The notes under the pieces are model-generated. The model saw only the letters and a program-made list of their open reading frames with translations. It was not told the origin of the DNA and made no database searches. From positions 1-40,173 of the forward strand of contig JAAUUH010000016.1 in assembly GCA_012031145.1 (NCBI GenBank): a stretch of DNA of 40,173 nucleotides, written 5' to 3'. Made by a program: the position numbers and the translations under genes. The stretch's first letter is position 1. Every line of letters begins with the position of its first letter. Positions 1 through 8,305 of this stretch are shown here, piece after piece. Source of the stretch: Oscillatoriales cyanobacterium SM2_2_1 (GTDB taxonomy: Bacteria > Cyanobacteriota > Cyanobacteriia > Pseudanabaenales > Pseudanabaenaceae).

Positions 1-994
1 TGTTTACCCACATAGCTGCGCCCCTCTTCCACCACTCCACCATCGTGCCATCCTCCAAATAACCAACACCCTGGGATGGCTCCTTGCCTTCCTTGAGAAC
101 CTTCAGGTTAAGGCGATCGCCGGGCAGATAGGCCGGCCGTAGCGCTTGGGCTAAGTCATTAACATTCAGCACTTCCACCTGTTGCAGGTGGGCTACCTTG
201 TTCAGGTTGTAATCATTGGTTACCAAGGCACAGTTGAGCTCCTGGGACAGGCGCACTAACTTGGCATCAACGGTCGGCAGGTCATCATAGTCTGCTGGAT
301 GGATGACAAGGCGATCGCCACAAAAATCCCGCATGTGATTCAGAATATCTAGCCCTCGGCGTCCCCGCATCCGTTTTTGATCGTTGGAACTGTCCGCAAT
401 CAGTTGCAATTCCTGCACCACAAAACAGGGCACCAGCAACCGCCCCTCCAAAAAGCCCGTTTCTACCAGCGTCTGAATTCGCCCGTCAATGACCGAACTG
501 GTGTCCAAAATTTTGCTCTTGGCTGGTTGCATCATCCCCTCTGCCACCAGCGCAGACTCCACCGTTCCTGGATTTACCAATCGCAATAACGCTCTTCCGT
601 GGGTGTCCGACAAACTCATTCCCGTGTAGGCAAACATAATGCTGACAAAGATGGCCATCAGCGGCTTAATAAACGAAAAATCCTCGGGAATAGGCAGTAA
701 AAATAACGGCGAGAGCATCAAGTTTGCCACCAACAACCCCAGCACCAAACCCACCGCCCGGCCCAGCAAAATCTCTAACGGCATTTCCCGTACCTGCCGT
801 TCCAACCGTCGGTAGCCTGTCTGAACCAATAATCCCAAAAGCAAACCGCTAAAGGAGCCAAGTCCTAGGGCTACCCAGCGCAATCCCTGCACATTATGGG
901 TTGCTAACCAAGGTTCCGGCAGCAAATCAACGCCATGGAACCCGGTACCTGCCCCGGCAAGAATGAACGTAATAATAATGACGGCATCAATCAT
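1..994 (-). CDS. Membrane-anchored PIN/TRAM domain protein (3' end outside window, frameshift near edge)
   Basis: Translation from the ATG at 994 gives an N-terminal membrane region (hydrophobic stretches near residues 4-16, 40-60, 78-100 and 111-125), then a PIN domain beginning at LDTSSVIDGRI (about residue 163, with the acidic residues expected of a PIN nuclease fold, and LVTNDYNLNKVA about residue 257), then the start of a TRAM domain (PGDRLNLKVLKEGKEPSQGVGYLEDGTM, about 291-318). This is the YacL-like PIN/TRAM architecture common in cyanobacteria and Firmicutes; the family is presumed to be RNA-binding or a nuclease, but its role is not settled. At about positions 29-40 the frame breaks: the conserved TRAM continuation EEGRSYVGK is read only after a one-base correction. 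The gene continues beyond the left edge. The identification is firm; the function is not. Confidence 0.85.
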   Translation of the reverse strand, partial: MIDAVIIITFILAGAGTGFHGVDLLPEPWLATHNVQGLRWVALGLGSFSGLLLGLLVQTGYRRLERQVREMPLEILLGRAVGLVLGLLVANLMLSPLFLLPIPEDFSFIKPLMAIFVSIMFAYTGMSLSDTHGRALLRLVNPGTVESALVAEGMMQPAKSKILDTSSVIDGRIQTLVETGFLEGRLLVPCFVVQELQLIADSSNDQKRMRGRRGLDILNHMRDFCGDRLVIHPADYDDLPTVDAKLVRLSQELNCALVTNDYNLNKVAHLQQVEVLNVNDLAQALRPAYLPGDRLNLKVLKEGKEPSQGVGYLEDGTMVEWWKRGAAMWVN

Positions 995-1174
995 GGGGAG
1001 CACCCTGCACAGTATGGCCTAACAATGGCTGAAATTTGAACGCAGGTAATTGCGCCAACAATCCCTGAATCTAGTGTACTTGCCACAAGCAAGCTCTCAT
1101 TAGTGGCATAAGAATAAGAGCTACGCAAGAATACATTCCATTCTACAGAGATCTAGGGGGGAACCCTCTTCCTG

Positions 1175-1642
1175 CTATGGAGCGATTTCCGGAGCTTCAC
1201 CCCCGCAAATAAACCGCAAATCCCGCTTCAAGAAGCTTTGTTCCCCATCATCGGTGCGAACGGTAGCGCGAATCAAGCTCACTTTAATGAGAGGAACCTG
1301 TGCTAAATAATGGGCACTGTCGCTGTCACGAATTTGCACGATATCACCAACGCGCAACTGACGAATTGTGGGCAGAACTCTATCTGGCTCTGGGGATTGA
1401 TCGTCTGCGGGGGCGGACGGTGCTGGCAACGGTGGGAATAATCGGTCTTCTAGGGCCTGTAAGCGCCGCTCCACCTGCTGCTGCCACTCCTTAGGGGAGG
1501 TGTTTGGAGAATCAGATTCAAGGTAGATGGCGATCGCCCGCTGAATCAATTCAGCCTCGGTGGTTCCCAACATTTGGGCCCGGGCTACAAGTCGATCCCC
1601 CAACTGGGGGGGAATCTTAACGGCAAAGCTTCGGCAGGTCAC
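1175..1642 (-). CDS. Hypothetical protein with ribbon-helix-helix-like N-terminus
   Basis: I place the start at the GTG at 1642 (VTCRSFAVKIPPQLGDRL...), giving 155 aa. A strong GGAGG motif lies about 9 bases upstream, partly inside the end of hemG, and this start leaves only a 2-base gap to the hemG stop. A longer reading would lie mostly inside hemG. Residues about 5-40 (KIPPQLGDRLVARAQMLG then TEAELIQRAIAIYLES) have the beta-helix-helix pattern of CopG/Arc-type ribbon-helix-helix DNA-binding or antitoxin proteins. A short coiled segment (QQQVERRLQALEDRL) and a Pro-rich linker follow. The C-terminal part (LRVGDIVQIRDSDSAHYLAQVPLIKVSLIRATVRTD) looks like a small beta domain I cannot name. Close coupling to hemG implies co-transcription. 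No toxin partner is adjacent, so an antitoxin role is not supported. Confidence 0.7.
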   Translation of the reverse strand: MTCRSFAVKIPPQLGDRLVARAQMLGTTEAELIQRAIAIYLESDSPNTSPKEWQQQVERRLQALEDRLFPPLPAPSAPADDQSPEPDRVLPTIRQLRVGDIVQIRDSDSAHYLAQVPLIKVSLIRATVRTDDGEQSFLKRDLRFICGGEAPEIAP

Positions 1643-1644
1643 GC

Positions 1645-3108
1645 CTAGGCACCTCCCTTGTGTTCTTGAAGTGCCGATGCTACCACTCTGGCTACTTGGC
1701 GGGCTTGGGTAACACAATCCCCAAGGGCCACCCCCTGCACATAATTACTACACAAAAAGACTCCCCCTTTCCGGGCGGCAGCCGCCTGAGCTGTGGCAAT
1801 CCGTTGCCGATGCCCGCGGGTATATTGGGGAATGGCCTGCTGCCACCGGCGCACAGCTAAAACTTTCGGAGTGCCGGCTTCCGGGGTCAGAATCATGCGT
1901 TGCAAATCCCGATTTACGATCGCTACGATTTCATCATCGGAACTTTGGGCGATCGCCGGATCGGTGGCCCCACCAATAAAATTCAGCAGCAGATGGCACC
2001 CTTGGGGGGCGCGCCCTGCAAACAAGCTCGATCCCCAGATTGTCCCTAAAGTGCGAACGCCCTGACCCCGTGGAATGAGATGCCCAAAGCCCTGCAACGG
2101 ACGGTATTCGGGACGCACCGCCGCAGCCGGGTACCCCAACGCCACACAGACCACCGACGGGTAGGGCACAGCCCTAAGGGCCTTCGCCCCATCGGGCAAA
2201 CCGTCCTGCCACAGACGAGCTACCCCATGGGCCGGAATCGCCAAAACCACAGTGCGGGTCACAACCGTGCGGCGACCTTCTGGGGTCTCAGCCGTTACCT
2301 GCCAGAGCTTAGAGGGCAATTGTTGCATCCCCACCACCTCATGGCGCTTGGCTAACTCAACTCCCCTGTTCAAGAGGGCCAGTCCAATTGCCCTAGGGAG
2401 AGCCATCAAACCGTCGCGAAAGGAACCCAGCTCTCCCCGCCGTGTCACTGGCAGGCTGACATCGATGGTTTGGGGAGGGGTTTGGTGGCGCGATCGCCAC
2501 GCGCCGGCCGCTAGGCCCCCACCCAGTTCCTCTAGGCGAGCCACCCGCCCAAAGGCGGCGATCGCACTTAACTCTTGGGGATCCCCCGCATAAACCCCCG
2601 ACACAAAGGGTGCCACTAGGCGCTCCAGCACTTCCGATCCCAAATGCCGTCCAAAAAATTCTGCCACCGTCTCCTCTGGGGAGGATGCCATCGCCGGCCG
2701 GACAAACCCACGCCCTCCCAGGGCTGCCCGCAGTTTCCCCCACGGACTTAGCAGCGCCGTGCCCAACGCTTGGGGGGGACTCATGGGCACCGCTTGCAAC
2801 TGCCCCCGCCAGAACACATAGCGCGGCAGTCGCCGATCCGCCAGCACCAGTTCTGCTTCTAGTCCGAGGTCCACCAAAAGGCGCATCAAGTCTGGGGTTG
2901 GTGAAAAGCTGTTGGGGCCTTCCTCCCAGAGATAGCCATCGGACTGCCGAGTCACAATATTGCCACCCCAATGATCCGTTGCTTCCCAGACTGCGATGTG
3001 TCGCTGGGGGCGATCACTAAGGGCATAGGCAGCCGTCAAACCGCTCAGCCCAGCACCAATCACCAAAACATCTAGGGCATCGTCTGGGGTATCACTTGGG
3101 GAATTCAT
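1645..3108 (-). CDS. hemG: Protoporphyrinogen oxidase (oxygen-dependent, HemY type)
   Basis: This is an FAD-dependent oxidase that converts protoporphyrinogen IX to protoporphyrin IX, the last step shared by haem and chlorophyll synthesis. The N-terminus carries the dinucleotide-binding motif VLVIGAGLSGLTAAYAL followed by an acidic residue in AVWEATDHWGGN, as in the amine oxidase/PPOX superfamily. Further family signatures are DGYLWEEGPNSF, a GVYAGDP loop in the substrate domain, and the C-terminal FAD-contacting segment GVFLCSNYVQGVALGDCV. Length (487 aa from the ATG at 3108) is normal for cyanobacterial HemY-type PPOX. A GTG at 3126 in the same frame would add six residues; neither start has a clear ribosome binding site, and I prefer the ATG. 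Gene naming varies (hemG or hemY). The downstream ribbon-helix-helix-like gene is probably in the same transcript. Confidence 0.92.
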   Translation of the reverse strand: MNSPSDTPDDALDVLVIGAGLSGLTAAYALSDRPQRHIAVWEATDHWGGNIVTRQSDGYLWEEGPNSFSPTPDLMRLLVDLGLEAELVLADRRLPRYVFWRGQLQAVPMSPPQALGTALLSPWGKLRAALGGRGFVRPAMASSPEETVAEFFGRHLGSEVLERLVAPFVSGVYAGDPQELSAIAAFGRVARLEELGGGLAAGAWRSRHQTPPQTIDVSLPVTRRGELGSFRDGLMALPRAIGLALLNRGVELAKRHEVVGMQQLPSKLWQVTAETPEGRRTVVTRTVVLAIPAHGVARLWQDGLPDGAKALRAVPYPSVVCVALGYPAAAVRPEYRPLQGFGHLIPRGQGVRTLGTIWGSSLFAGRAPQGCHLLLNFIGGATDPAIAQSSDDEIVAIVNRDLQRMILTPEAGTPKVLAVRRWQQAIPQYTRGHRQRIATAQAAAARKGGVFLCSNYVQGVALGDCVTQARQVARVVASALQEHKGGA

Positions 3109-3153
3109 TTTGGGAATGCCGATCACAATGGCTTTATTGGGAGCACAACTAGC

Positions 3154-3381
3154 TTAAAACGAATGCTGGAACAGCGCATTCAGATATACCCGGGCTGTGC
3201 TGCGGTAGCTGCGCGAAGCGCTCACGGTCTCACTGCTGCCGTTTTGCAATAAAAACAGCGATAGGGCCGCCGAAAAAACCCGGTCTTGATCCCAGTCCGG
3301 ATGGGCTTCGAGGTAGCTCTTCAGGGTTTCGTGCAATTCCTCAGGAATTTCCGCCAAAATGCTAACCGTTGTTGTATTCAT
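3154..3381 (-). CDS. DUF2811 family protein
   Basis: This is a 75-aa protein, MNTTTVSILAEIPEELHETL..., matching the cyanobacterial DUF2811 pattern: a short beta-strand, IPEELHxxLKxYLxxHPDWDQDRVFxAALSLFLLQN, and a C-terminal ARVYLNALF. The segment from residue 11 to 48 has the strand-helix-helix look of a small ribbon-helix-helix-like fold, but the family has no established function that I know of. The ATG at 3381 is preceded by AGGA a few bases upstream. The gene ends 45 bases before hemG begins in the same direction, so it could lead a hemG transcript. A promoter candidate and an inverted repeat lie upstream. Confidence 0.88.
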   Translation of the reverse strand: MNTTTVSILAEIPEELHETLKSYLEAHPDWDQDRVFSAALSLFLLQNGSSETVSASRSYRSTARVYLNALFQHSF

Positions 3382-3416
3382 TCCTAACCCCTACTCCTAG
3401 GCTCTTGTGGAACCTC

Positions 3417-3445
3417 ATTTTGGGGGCAATCTTTGTGCCTGTCAA
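3417..3445 (-). promoter_or_regulatory. Candidate sigma-70 promoter for the DUF2811 gene
   Basis: On the minus strand a perfect TTGACA (3445-3440) is followed after 17 bases by CAAAAT (3422-3417), a 4/6 match to TATAAT, placed 36 bases before the ATG at 3381. The -35 element and spacing are good and the -10 is weak. This is based on motif matching only. Confidence 0.4.
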
Positions 3446-3513
3446 CGGCAAAAAGTTTACAAAAGTTTATAAAATTGGGCTTTGCGGCGACGAATTCTCG
3501 GCATTACGCCCGT

Positions 3514-3532
3514 TTAACTTAACAAAAGTTAA
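3514..3532. promoter_or_regulatory. 7-bp inverted repeat upstream of the DUF2811 promoter
   Basis: TTAACTT (3514-3520) and AAGTTAA (3526-3532) form a perfect inverted repeat around a 5-base centre, about 70 bases upstream of the candidate -35 box. Nearby, AAGTTTA occurs twice close together (about 3453-3473). It could be a dimeric regulator site. No regulator is identified, and short AT-rich palindromes also occur by chance. Confidence 0.25.
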
Positions 3533-3713
3533 TAGTTTGCCACGGATCGTGTTTTCCCCAGATGGAAGCGTCGGCGATTGGCATGTTCCGACCCAGTAAC
3601 AGTTTGGCCGTTCGCGGGAGGTGAAAAGCTGTGGAAAACCCCTTGATTTCTGGGGAAAAGCCTGGGGAAAACGCTCAAGAAATTGCAATATAGTTCTCTG
3701 CGACACCCAGCCC

Positions 3714-4652
3714 CTAAAAAAAAGCCTTACTGCGTCGCCAGCAGACGGCCCCACGCTGGGCACGGTAAAGGAAGGTAGCAGCAACAGAGGTCACGTTTTG
3801 CCAGCGAATCTCCTGATCGAATAAAAGGGTGCTGACGGCTTGGAGGGCTTGTTCCCGCTCCTGACGCAAGCGGTAGAAGATCAGGGGGGGCTGGTGGACA
3901 AATATGGCCCGCCGGGCCTCTTGGATGGCTTCGCCCATGATCGCAGAGACTTCGGAGCCAATGGTCAGTTTGGCTTGGTGGCGCAAAAATTTGAGTCCTT
4001 CGGCGGTGGTGGCATAGAGGGGGGGCAGACGGTTGAGGGCGATCGCCACAATGTCTTCCAGCCGTAGGGCATAGAGTTCGTCGGGGGGAATACTGACGGC
4101 GCGCTTTTGTCCAATTCGAACCACGAGACGGTGCAGGGCATGGACGAGGGGCAACTGGGCATCAAGCCGATACAGTTCCCAGGTTTTGCGCTGCTCCGGT
4201 GGTGGGTTGCTACGGCGGGGGCGTTGCAGACGGGTCGTGTCCGAGGCAAAGCGGGCAAAGGTTTCTTCAAGGGCGGTTTCCAGGGCGATCGGCACATCTG
4301 CCCAGGTGAGGTTGTCCCATTCCAGCAGGGTTTGGAGTTTCAAAAGCGCCCGAGCGGGGGACTCCAGCTCAATTTCGGGGATGGGCTCCGTGGGGCGGTC
4401 TTGACGTTCGCTGACGGCGCGAATGCCCTGGCGAACGGTTGCGCGAATTTCTAATTCCATGGCTAAGCAATCTTGCTGCTGGCGGGTGAATGCCAGTTCG
4501 GTGGCAGCATACATCGCTGGCAGTCGGTTGAGGACGTAAGCAATAACTTCTTGAATGGGCAGTTCCTGCGGTTGGGATTTAGCGAGTTCCGCAAGCTGAC
4601 TTTTGGCTTCTACGTACGTAAAGCCCAGCAAAATATTTCGGCAGGACTCCAT
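3714..4652 (-). CDS. Tandem ComFB-domain protein (candidate cyclic-dinucleotide receptor)
   Basis: The protein is 312 aa with two copies of a ComFB-like unit. Copy 1 spans about residues 31-80 (LPIQEVIAYVLNRLPAMYAATELAF, then a helix that includes VRQGIRAV). Copy 2 spans about 193-247 (LYALRLEDIVAIALNRLPPLYATTAEGL, then GEAIQEARRAI). The shared V(I)A(Y/I)xLNRLPxxYA(A)T motif is the hallmark of the late-competence ComFB family. Members of that family have recently been described as c-di-GMP/c-di-AMP binding receptors in cyanobacteria; that role here is inferred from family membership. An acidic/aliphatic linker (about 95-140, LEWDNLTWADVPIALETALEETFARFA) separates the copies. The region after residue 260 is unassigned. 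No signal peptide or membrane segment is seen, so the protein is likely cytosolic. There are no pilus or competence genes nearby. Confidence 0.8.
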   Translation of the reverse strand: MESCRNILLGFTYVEAKSQLAELAKSQPQELPIQEVIAYVLNRLPAMYAATELAFTRQQQDCLAMELEIRATVRQGIRAVSERQDRPTEPIPEIELESPARALLKLQTLLEWDNLTWADVPIALETALEETFARFASDTTRLQRPRRSNPPPEQRKTWELYRLDAQLPLVHALHRLVVRIGQKRAVSIPPDELYALRLEDIVAIALNRLPPLYATTAEGLKFLRHQAKLTIGSEVSAIMGEAIQEARRAIFVHQPPLIFYRLRQEREQALQAVSTLLFDQEIRWQNVTSVAATFLYRAQRGAVCWRRSKAFF

Positions 4653-5032
4653 AGGGGTGAGATCAAGAAATTCTGCTTAACAATGTAACTTGATTTGAAA
4701 CCGCGAAACTGGAAAAACCGACGTTTAGGGCGAATCAGCGCTTTTCATCGGATTTTTGGGGATCGACTGCTTCTTGGGCGATCGGTAGGTTTATTCGTCG
4801 AGGATCACTTTGTACTCAACGGCGCATGATCCCCTCGGCTTACGCGTGAACTAAAAGCGATTTCCTTTGAGGAAAAGATCCCGGTGAGAGTGCCACCGTT
4901 TTGCGCCATGCTCGGGATTATGGGGCTGGGAATATAGTTAGTTGCCTAGGACTTTTCCAGCTTGCCGCTTCATCGCAAGTTCTTGCTCCGTCATTGCCGA
5001 GGTATCCTCCACTATCAAATTGCCTACATCAC

Positions 5033-5081
5033 CACATAGGCATCAGCACATAGGCGTCAATGCACAAATAATGCACAAATA
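5033..5081. repeat. Two adjacent short tandem repeats
   Basis: CACATAGGC(A/G)TCA occurs at 5033-5045 and 5047-5059. Immediately after it, ATGCACAAATA occurs twice back to back (5060-5070, 5071-5081). They are too few and too short to be a CRISPR array and are consistent with replication slippage in non-coding DNA. Confidence 0.6.
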
Positions 5082-5170
5082 ATACATAAGCTGACTAAGC
5101 TGTGCCAGTCAGTTCGAGCTTTGGGCTTAGGATGCGGCCCTAGCATTCCTGGCTCGATGAGTTCTCCAAT

Positions 5171-5326
5171 ATGGATGCGGCTACCGAAGAAGTCATTGAG
5201 CTGACCAAAGCAGGGAGAGATTTGGCAAAAGCCGGGAAACGGGAGGGGGCGATCGCCAAGTTTAAAGAGTCTCTTCGGTTGGACAACAACAACACAAGCA
5301 CTTTGAATACCTATGTAGTGCCCTAA
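5171..5326 (+). pseudogene. TPR-like gene remnant or very small ORF
   Basis: A plus-strand reading frame of 51 codons from the ATG at 5171 encodes ELTKAGRDLAKAGKREGAIA followed by KFKESLRLD, which matches a tetratricopeptide-type helix pair (G/A at the small positions, a LxLD ending). The frame is open only from 5144 and stops at 5324-5326 right after the single repeat, so the rest of a TPR protein is missing. This motif, close to a protein N-terminus, is often seen at the start of cyanobacterial TPR effector proteins, so a truncated gene is more likely than a functional peptide. No ribosome binding site is evident. Confidence 0.4.
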
Positions 5327-5530
5327 TGCAAAGGTGAGAAAGCGATCACCCACCCGTTTCCCCAGACCCAGCATCAACAACCTTGGCTGCACATAACTCT
5401 GGCGTTGGCAACATAACGGTTTAATTGAGCGGTCGGCTTAAATCTTTCACTAACACCGAAATACCACTTTTAAGTCCACTCCAATGACTTGTTATCTCTC
5501 TTTATATAGCTGTAAATAACTTGGTTAGGA

Positions 5531-5577
5531 CGGGGTGCAGGGGTGAAACCCCTGGCTGGGGCGCAGCCCCAAACCCC
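5531..5577. repeat. GC-rich double-hairpin repeat
   Basis: Two perfect 5-bp stem hairpins with 3-base loops lie side by side: GGGGT-GAA-ACCCC at 5540-5552 and GGGGC-GCA-GCCCC at 5558-5570, followed by AAACCCCC. GGGGTTT(C)ACCCCTGC-type elements of this kind are dispersed in many cyanobacterial intergenic regions; only this copy is seen here. There is no T-run, so it is not an obvious terminator. Confidence 0.5.
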
Positions 5578-6197
5578 CTTTTCTTTCGGTGTCCGAACCT
5601 ACCCGAATATAGCTATAGCTTTATAGGGCGATCGCAGCTTCGCCTGGGAGGCTTGTTTAATGATTGCTTGGGATGGTGAAGTTGAAGTAGCTGCGGCGCA
5701 TTTCCCAGCATTCTCTGGCGATCTCAAGTTAAATTGGCAGTTACAAGGTTGATTGGCAGCCACAACAAGCTCTCTGTTGGGACTAGCAGTCAACTTGTTT
5801 AGAATCCTGGTCTCTAGGAATCTATGTAAACTGATTTACTCATACTAAGCAAATCTCAGACGACCTAAGGCACCTCGAAGAATCAAGATCTTATTGAGAG
5901 AAACTACTGAAGGATTGGTCTTTTGATATCACCCTATTCGCAATAGGCAGTTAATCGAGATTTCCTGAACAATAAATCAACCATAAACATGCTGTCGCGG
6001 AGCAGAGTCTAGCATCTCTCAACTGTGCATTTACGGCCTACAGTTTCACGGCAATACATTCACGGCAACACAATCGTGCAAGGCACGGGATAACCGTGAA
6101 GCAAACACACATCCTGTACAGGCAAATTCAAGATGGTGACATGTAAAAAGCTACTTAGCTAGAGTATCGATGACGTAATAGACGTAATACTGAAATA

Positions 6198-6269
6198 CTG
6201 GGGTGCAAGGATTCGAACCTCGGAATGGCTGGACCAAAACCAGCTGCCTTACCACTTGGCGACACCCCA
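6198..6269 (-). tRNA. tRNA-Gln (anticodon UUG)
   Basis: Read on the minus strand from 6269, a complete cloverleaf is present: acceptor TGGGGTG paired with CACCCCA, D-arm GCC...GGC, anticodon stem GCTGG/CCAGC with loop TTTTGGT giving anticodon TTG, and T-arm CGAGG-TTCGAAT-CCTTG. The discriminator base is G (6198). CCA is not encoded, so it must be added after transcription. The gene stands alone, convergent with nothing, and has its own promoter candidate upstream. Confidence 0.93.
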
Positions 6270-6286
6270 ATTCGGACATAAAACAT

Positions 6287-6317
6287 AATATAGCAAATCT
6301 TTTTGGGGTTGCGTCAA
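6287..6317 (-). promoter_or_regulatory. Candidate promoter for tRNA-Gln
   Basis: On the minus strand, TTGACG (6317-6312) and TATATT (6292-6287) are separated by 19 bases, slightly long. The -10 lies about 17 bases before the mature tRNA 5' end. It sits between the tyrS stop and the tRNA, which would allow transcription independent of tyrS. Confidence 0.4.
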
Positions 6318-6338
6318 CTTTTTTACATCACCGATCCC

Positions 6339-7514
6339 CTAGGGTTTAAGGATCAGGCGCAGAAATTTCTTCTTACCCACTTGCAGCACCTTACCGGTCA
6401 GTTGCTGGGGTTCAGTGAAGGTCTGCTCAGTTATCTTTTGCCCGTCAAGGCGAACAGCTCCATTGCTGATTTGGCTCTGGGCCTCGCTGTTGCTCTTGCA
6501 GAGTCCACTGACTTTGAGGAGATAGAACAAGGGCAAGGGAAATGTGAGATCGTTAAGGGTGAACTCGGTAACCGTGTCAAGATGGCTGGTGTCGCCCGCA
6601 AGGACAATTTTTTCGGCATCATGCTGGGCTTGGAGGGCAATATCGGGGCTATAAAACTGGCTGACTAGGGTGCGGGCAAGAAGTTTTTGGCGATCGCGCG
6701 GGTTCGCAGGTAAGGAGCCCAGATCCAGTTCGGTGAGCAGCTCGCAGTATTGGGGGACAAGGTGGTCGGGGAGTTTTTCCAGTTTAGAGTACATCAGCAG
6801 GGGCTCATCGGTAATGCCCACATAATTGCCAAGGGATTTGGACATTTTCTGGCTACCATCGAGACCAATCAGCAGTGGCAAAAGCATCCCAAACTGCCCT
6901 GCTAGCCCTTGACGGATTTGCAGGTCACGGCCGACCAGAATATTGAACTTTTGGTCAGTGCCCCCCAGTTCCACATGGGCATCAACGGCTACGGAGTCAT
7001 AGCCTTGCATCAGGGGATAGAGGAATTCATGGAGATACACAGGCACACCTTGGGCGTAGCGTTCGGCAAATCCTTCCTTGGCAAGCATCTGCCCTAGGGT
7101 CATGGTGGCTAGCAAGCCGGTGGTGGCAGTGAGGTCAAGGGTGCCTAACCAAGCGCTGTTGTAGCGAATTTCTAGGCGATCGCGCTGGAGAATTTTTTCT
7201 GCTTGGGTCAAGTAGGTCTGAGCGTTGTGCAGCACCTCCTCCGGGGTGAGACGGGGACGGGCTTCCGAGCGTCCGGTGGGGTCGCCAATTTGGGCGGTAA
7301 AGTCGCCAATGATTAGCACCGCTTGATGCCCAGCGTCCTGAAAGTGGCGCAGCTTCCGCAGGGGCACCGTATGTCCCAAGTGCAGGTCGGGTCGGGTCGG
7401 GTCAATGCCCAGCTTGATCCGTAGGGGGCGATCGTCCGCTGAAATCCTGGCGGCAAGGGACTCCGATTCTGAGTTGGGGAACAACTCCACTACGCCCCGC
7501 TCCAACAGCATCAT
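6339..7514 (-). CDS. tyrS: Tyrosyl-tRNA synthetase
   Basis: This class I aminoacyl-tRNA synthetase charges tRNA-Tyr. The 391-aa protein has the HIGH-type motif HLGH at residues 45-48, GGTDQKFN of the tyrosine/tRNA site near 184-191, the KMSKS motif at 223-227, and a C-terminal S4 RNA-binding domain (about 325-391, [19 protein letters not shown]...[10 protein letters not shown]). Length and order match bacterial TyrRS. The start ATG (7514) overlaps the TGA of the preceding MBL-like gene by 4 bases (ATGA), indicating translational coupling in a trpG-MBL-tyrS transcript. Confidence 0.96.
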   Translation of the reverse strand: MMLLERGVVELFPNSESESLAARISADDRPLRIKLGIDPTRPDLHLGHTVPLRKLRHFQDAGHQAVLIIGDFTAQIGDPTGRSEARPRLTPEEVLHNAQTYLTQAEKILQRDRLEIRYNSAWLGTLDLTATTGLLATMTLGQMLAKEGFAERYAQGVPVYLHEFLYPLMQGYDSVAVDAHVELGGTDQKFNILVGRDLQIRQGLAGQFGMLLPLLIGLDGSQKMSKSLGNYVGITDEPLLMYSKLEKLPDHLVPQYCELLTELDLGSLPANPRDRQKLLARTLVSQFYSPDIALQAQHDAEKIVLAGDTSHLDTVTEFTLNDLTFPLPLFYLLKVSGLCKSNSEAQSQISNGAVRLDGQKITEQTFTEPQQLTGKVLQVGKKKFLRLILKP

Positions 7515-8305
7515 AAGCTAAGAACCCGCACATTCATTGGGGCAGGCAGCTTGTTGGCGGTCAAACTCAGCGTGTTGGTCTTCAGTCGCTGCACCTGCTC
7601 GGCGGGCATTAGGGAGAGGAATTCTTCTACCCCTGCCAGATCACAACTGGCGGCCGCCCGGGGCAACCGGAAGTGGACAGGGATAATTAAACGGGGGTTA
7701 AGCTGGGTAGCCACTTCCTTCGCTTCAGCGGCCGTGTAGGCTTTGGGTCCTCCCCCCACAGGAAGAATCAGCACATCGGGCTGTCCCATCAGTAACCGCT
7801 GCTCAGAGGTTAGGGGGGCCGCAGCTCCGCCCAAGTGCAGTAATCGGATTCCTGCCTGTTGCCACCGCCAAGCAATATTAGTGCCAAAACGCCGCCCATT
7901 AACGCGATCGTGACTCATGCGAATGCCCTGAAAGCTCAGTCCCGCCAAGGTGTAAGAGCCAGGGTCGGATAGTACTTGGGTGTCGGGGGGAAGGTCATTC
8001 AAAAAGCCTTCATCCAAAAGCCGCGAACTGATCAGCACCAAATCCTTGTCTTGACGAGGAATTGACAGCCCAGCAGTGCACCCCGCAGCACGAAAAGGAT
8101 GGGTCAAAATCCGTGCATTCCCTCCAGAGATGAGAAAAGAAAAATGGCCAAACCATCGCAGTTGCAAACTTTTGGGGTCGCTTTTGGGGTTGGTCGATGG
8201 GGGAGCTGGGGGACGATTTTGGGCTTGGGCTGTGGCGATCGCCGCAGCGGTAGATAACATTCCGAGGGGCAAAACTCGTTGAAGCAGGTGGCGGCGATGA
8301 ATCAT
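7511..8305 (-). CDS. Exported MBL-fold (UlaG-like) protein lacking obvious metal ligands
   Basis: The protein is 264 aa. The N-terminus [29 protein letters not shown] is a signal peptide with twin arginines, so Tat export is possible. The body follows the beta-lactamase-fold UlaG-like order: [11 protein letters not shown] near residue 48, ILTHPF in place of the usual [40 protein letters not shown], and [10 protein letters not shown] near the end. The typical HxHxDH zinc motif is not present (the equivalent stretch reads [13 protein letters not shown]), so hydrolase activity is doubtful. Its start overlaps trpG by 4 bases and its stop overlaps tyrS by 4 bases, so the three genes are likely one transcript. 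The substrate is unknown. Confidence 0.75.
   Translation of the reverse strand: MIHRRHLLQRVLPLGMLSTAAAIATAQAQNRPPAPPSTNPKSDPKSLQLRWFGHFSFLISGGNARILTHPFRAAGCTAGLSIPRQDKDLVLISSRLLDEGFLNDLPPDTQVLSDPGSYTLAGLSFQGIRMSHDRVNGRRFGTNIAWRWQQAGIRLLHLGGAAAPLTSEQRLLMGQPDVLILPVGGGPKAYTAAEAKEVATQLNPRLIIPVHFRLPRAAASCDLAGVEEFLSLMPAEQVQRLKTNTLSLTANKLPAPMNVRVLSL

Larger units (their letters stand above)
4653..6197. other. 1.5-kb non-coding / degenerate spacer
   Basis: No convincing intact gene is visible between the ComFB gene and tRNA-Gln. The region contains a short TPR-like remnant (5171-5326), two sets of short tandem repeats (5033-5081), a GC-rich double-hairpin repeat (5531-5577), and near 6043-6068 two copies of a TTCACGGCAA-type repeat. 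Base composition varies along its length. It looks like an accumulation of gene debris and small repeats rather than one element; no transposase or terminal inverted repeats were found. Confidence 0.5.

Noticed and set aside
4938-4994. 18-aa minus-strand ORF (MTEQELAMKRQAGKVLGN) with an upstream GGAGG
   Set aside because: The GGAGG is part of a small palindrome and sits about 11 bases from the ATG; with no homologue to compare, such a short frame cannot be supported.
5033-5081. Short repeats considered as a CRISPR array
   Set aside because: There are only two copies each of two different 11-13 base units with no regular spacers and no cas genes in the window.
5057-5392. 111-codon minus-strand reading frame
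   Set aside because: It runs antisense to the TPR-like remnant and through the tandem repeats; there is no recognisable domain and composition is that of a shadow frame.
5599-5793. 64-codon minus-strand reading frame in the spacer
   Set aside because: It has no family pattern and no ribosome binding site, and it lies in degenerate DNA.
6144-6160. AGCTA-CT-TAGCT hairpin with A-run as terminator of tRNA-Gln
   Set aside because: The 5-bp AT-rich stem with a 2-base loop is sterically poor; too weak to call.
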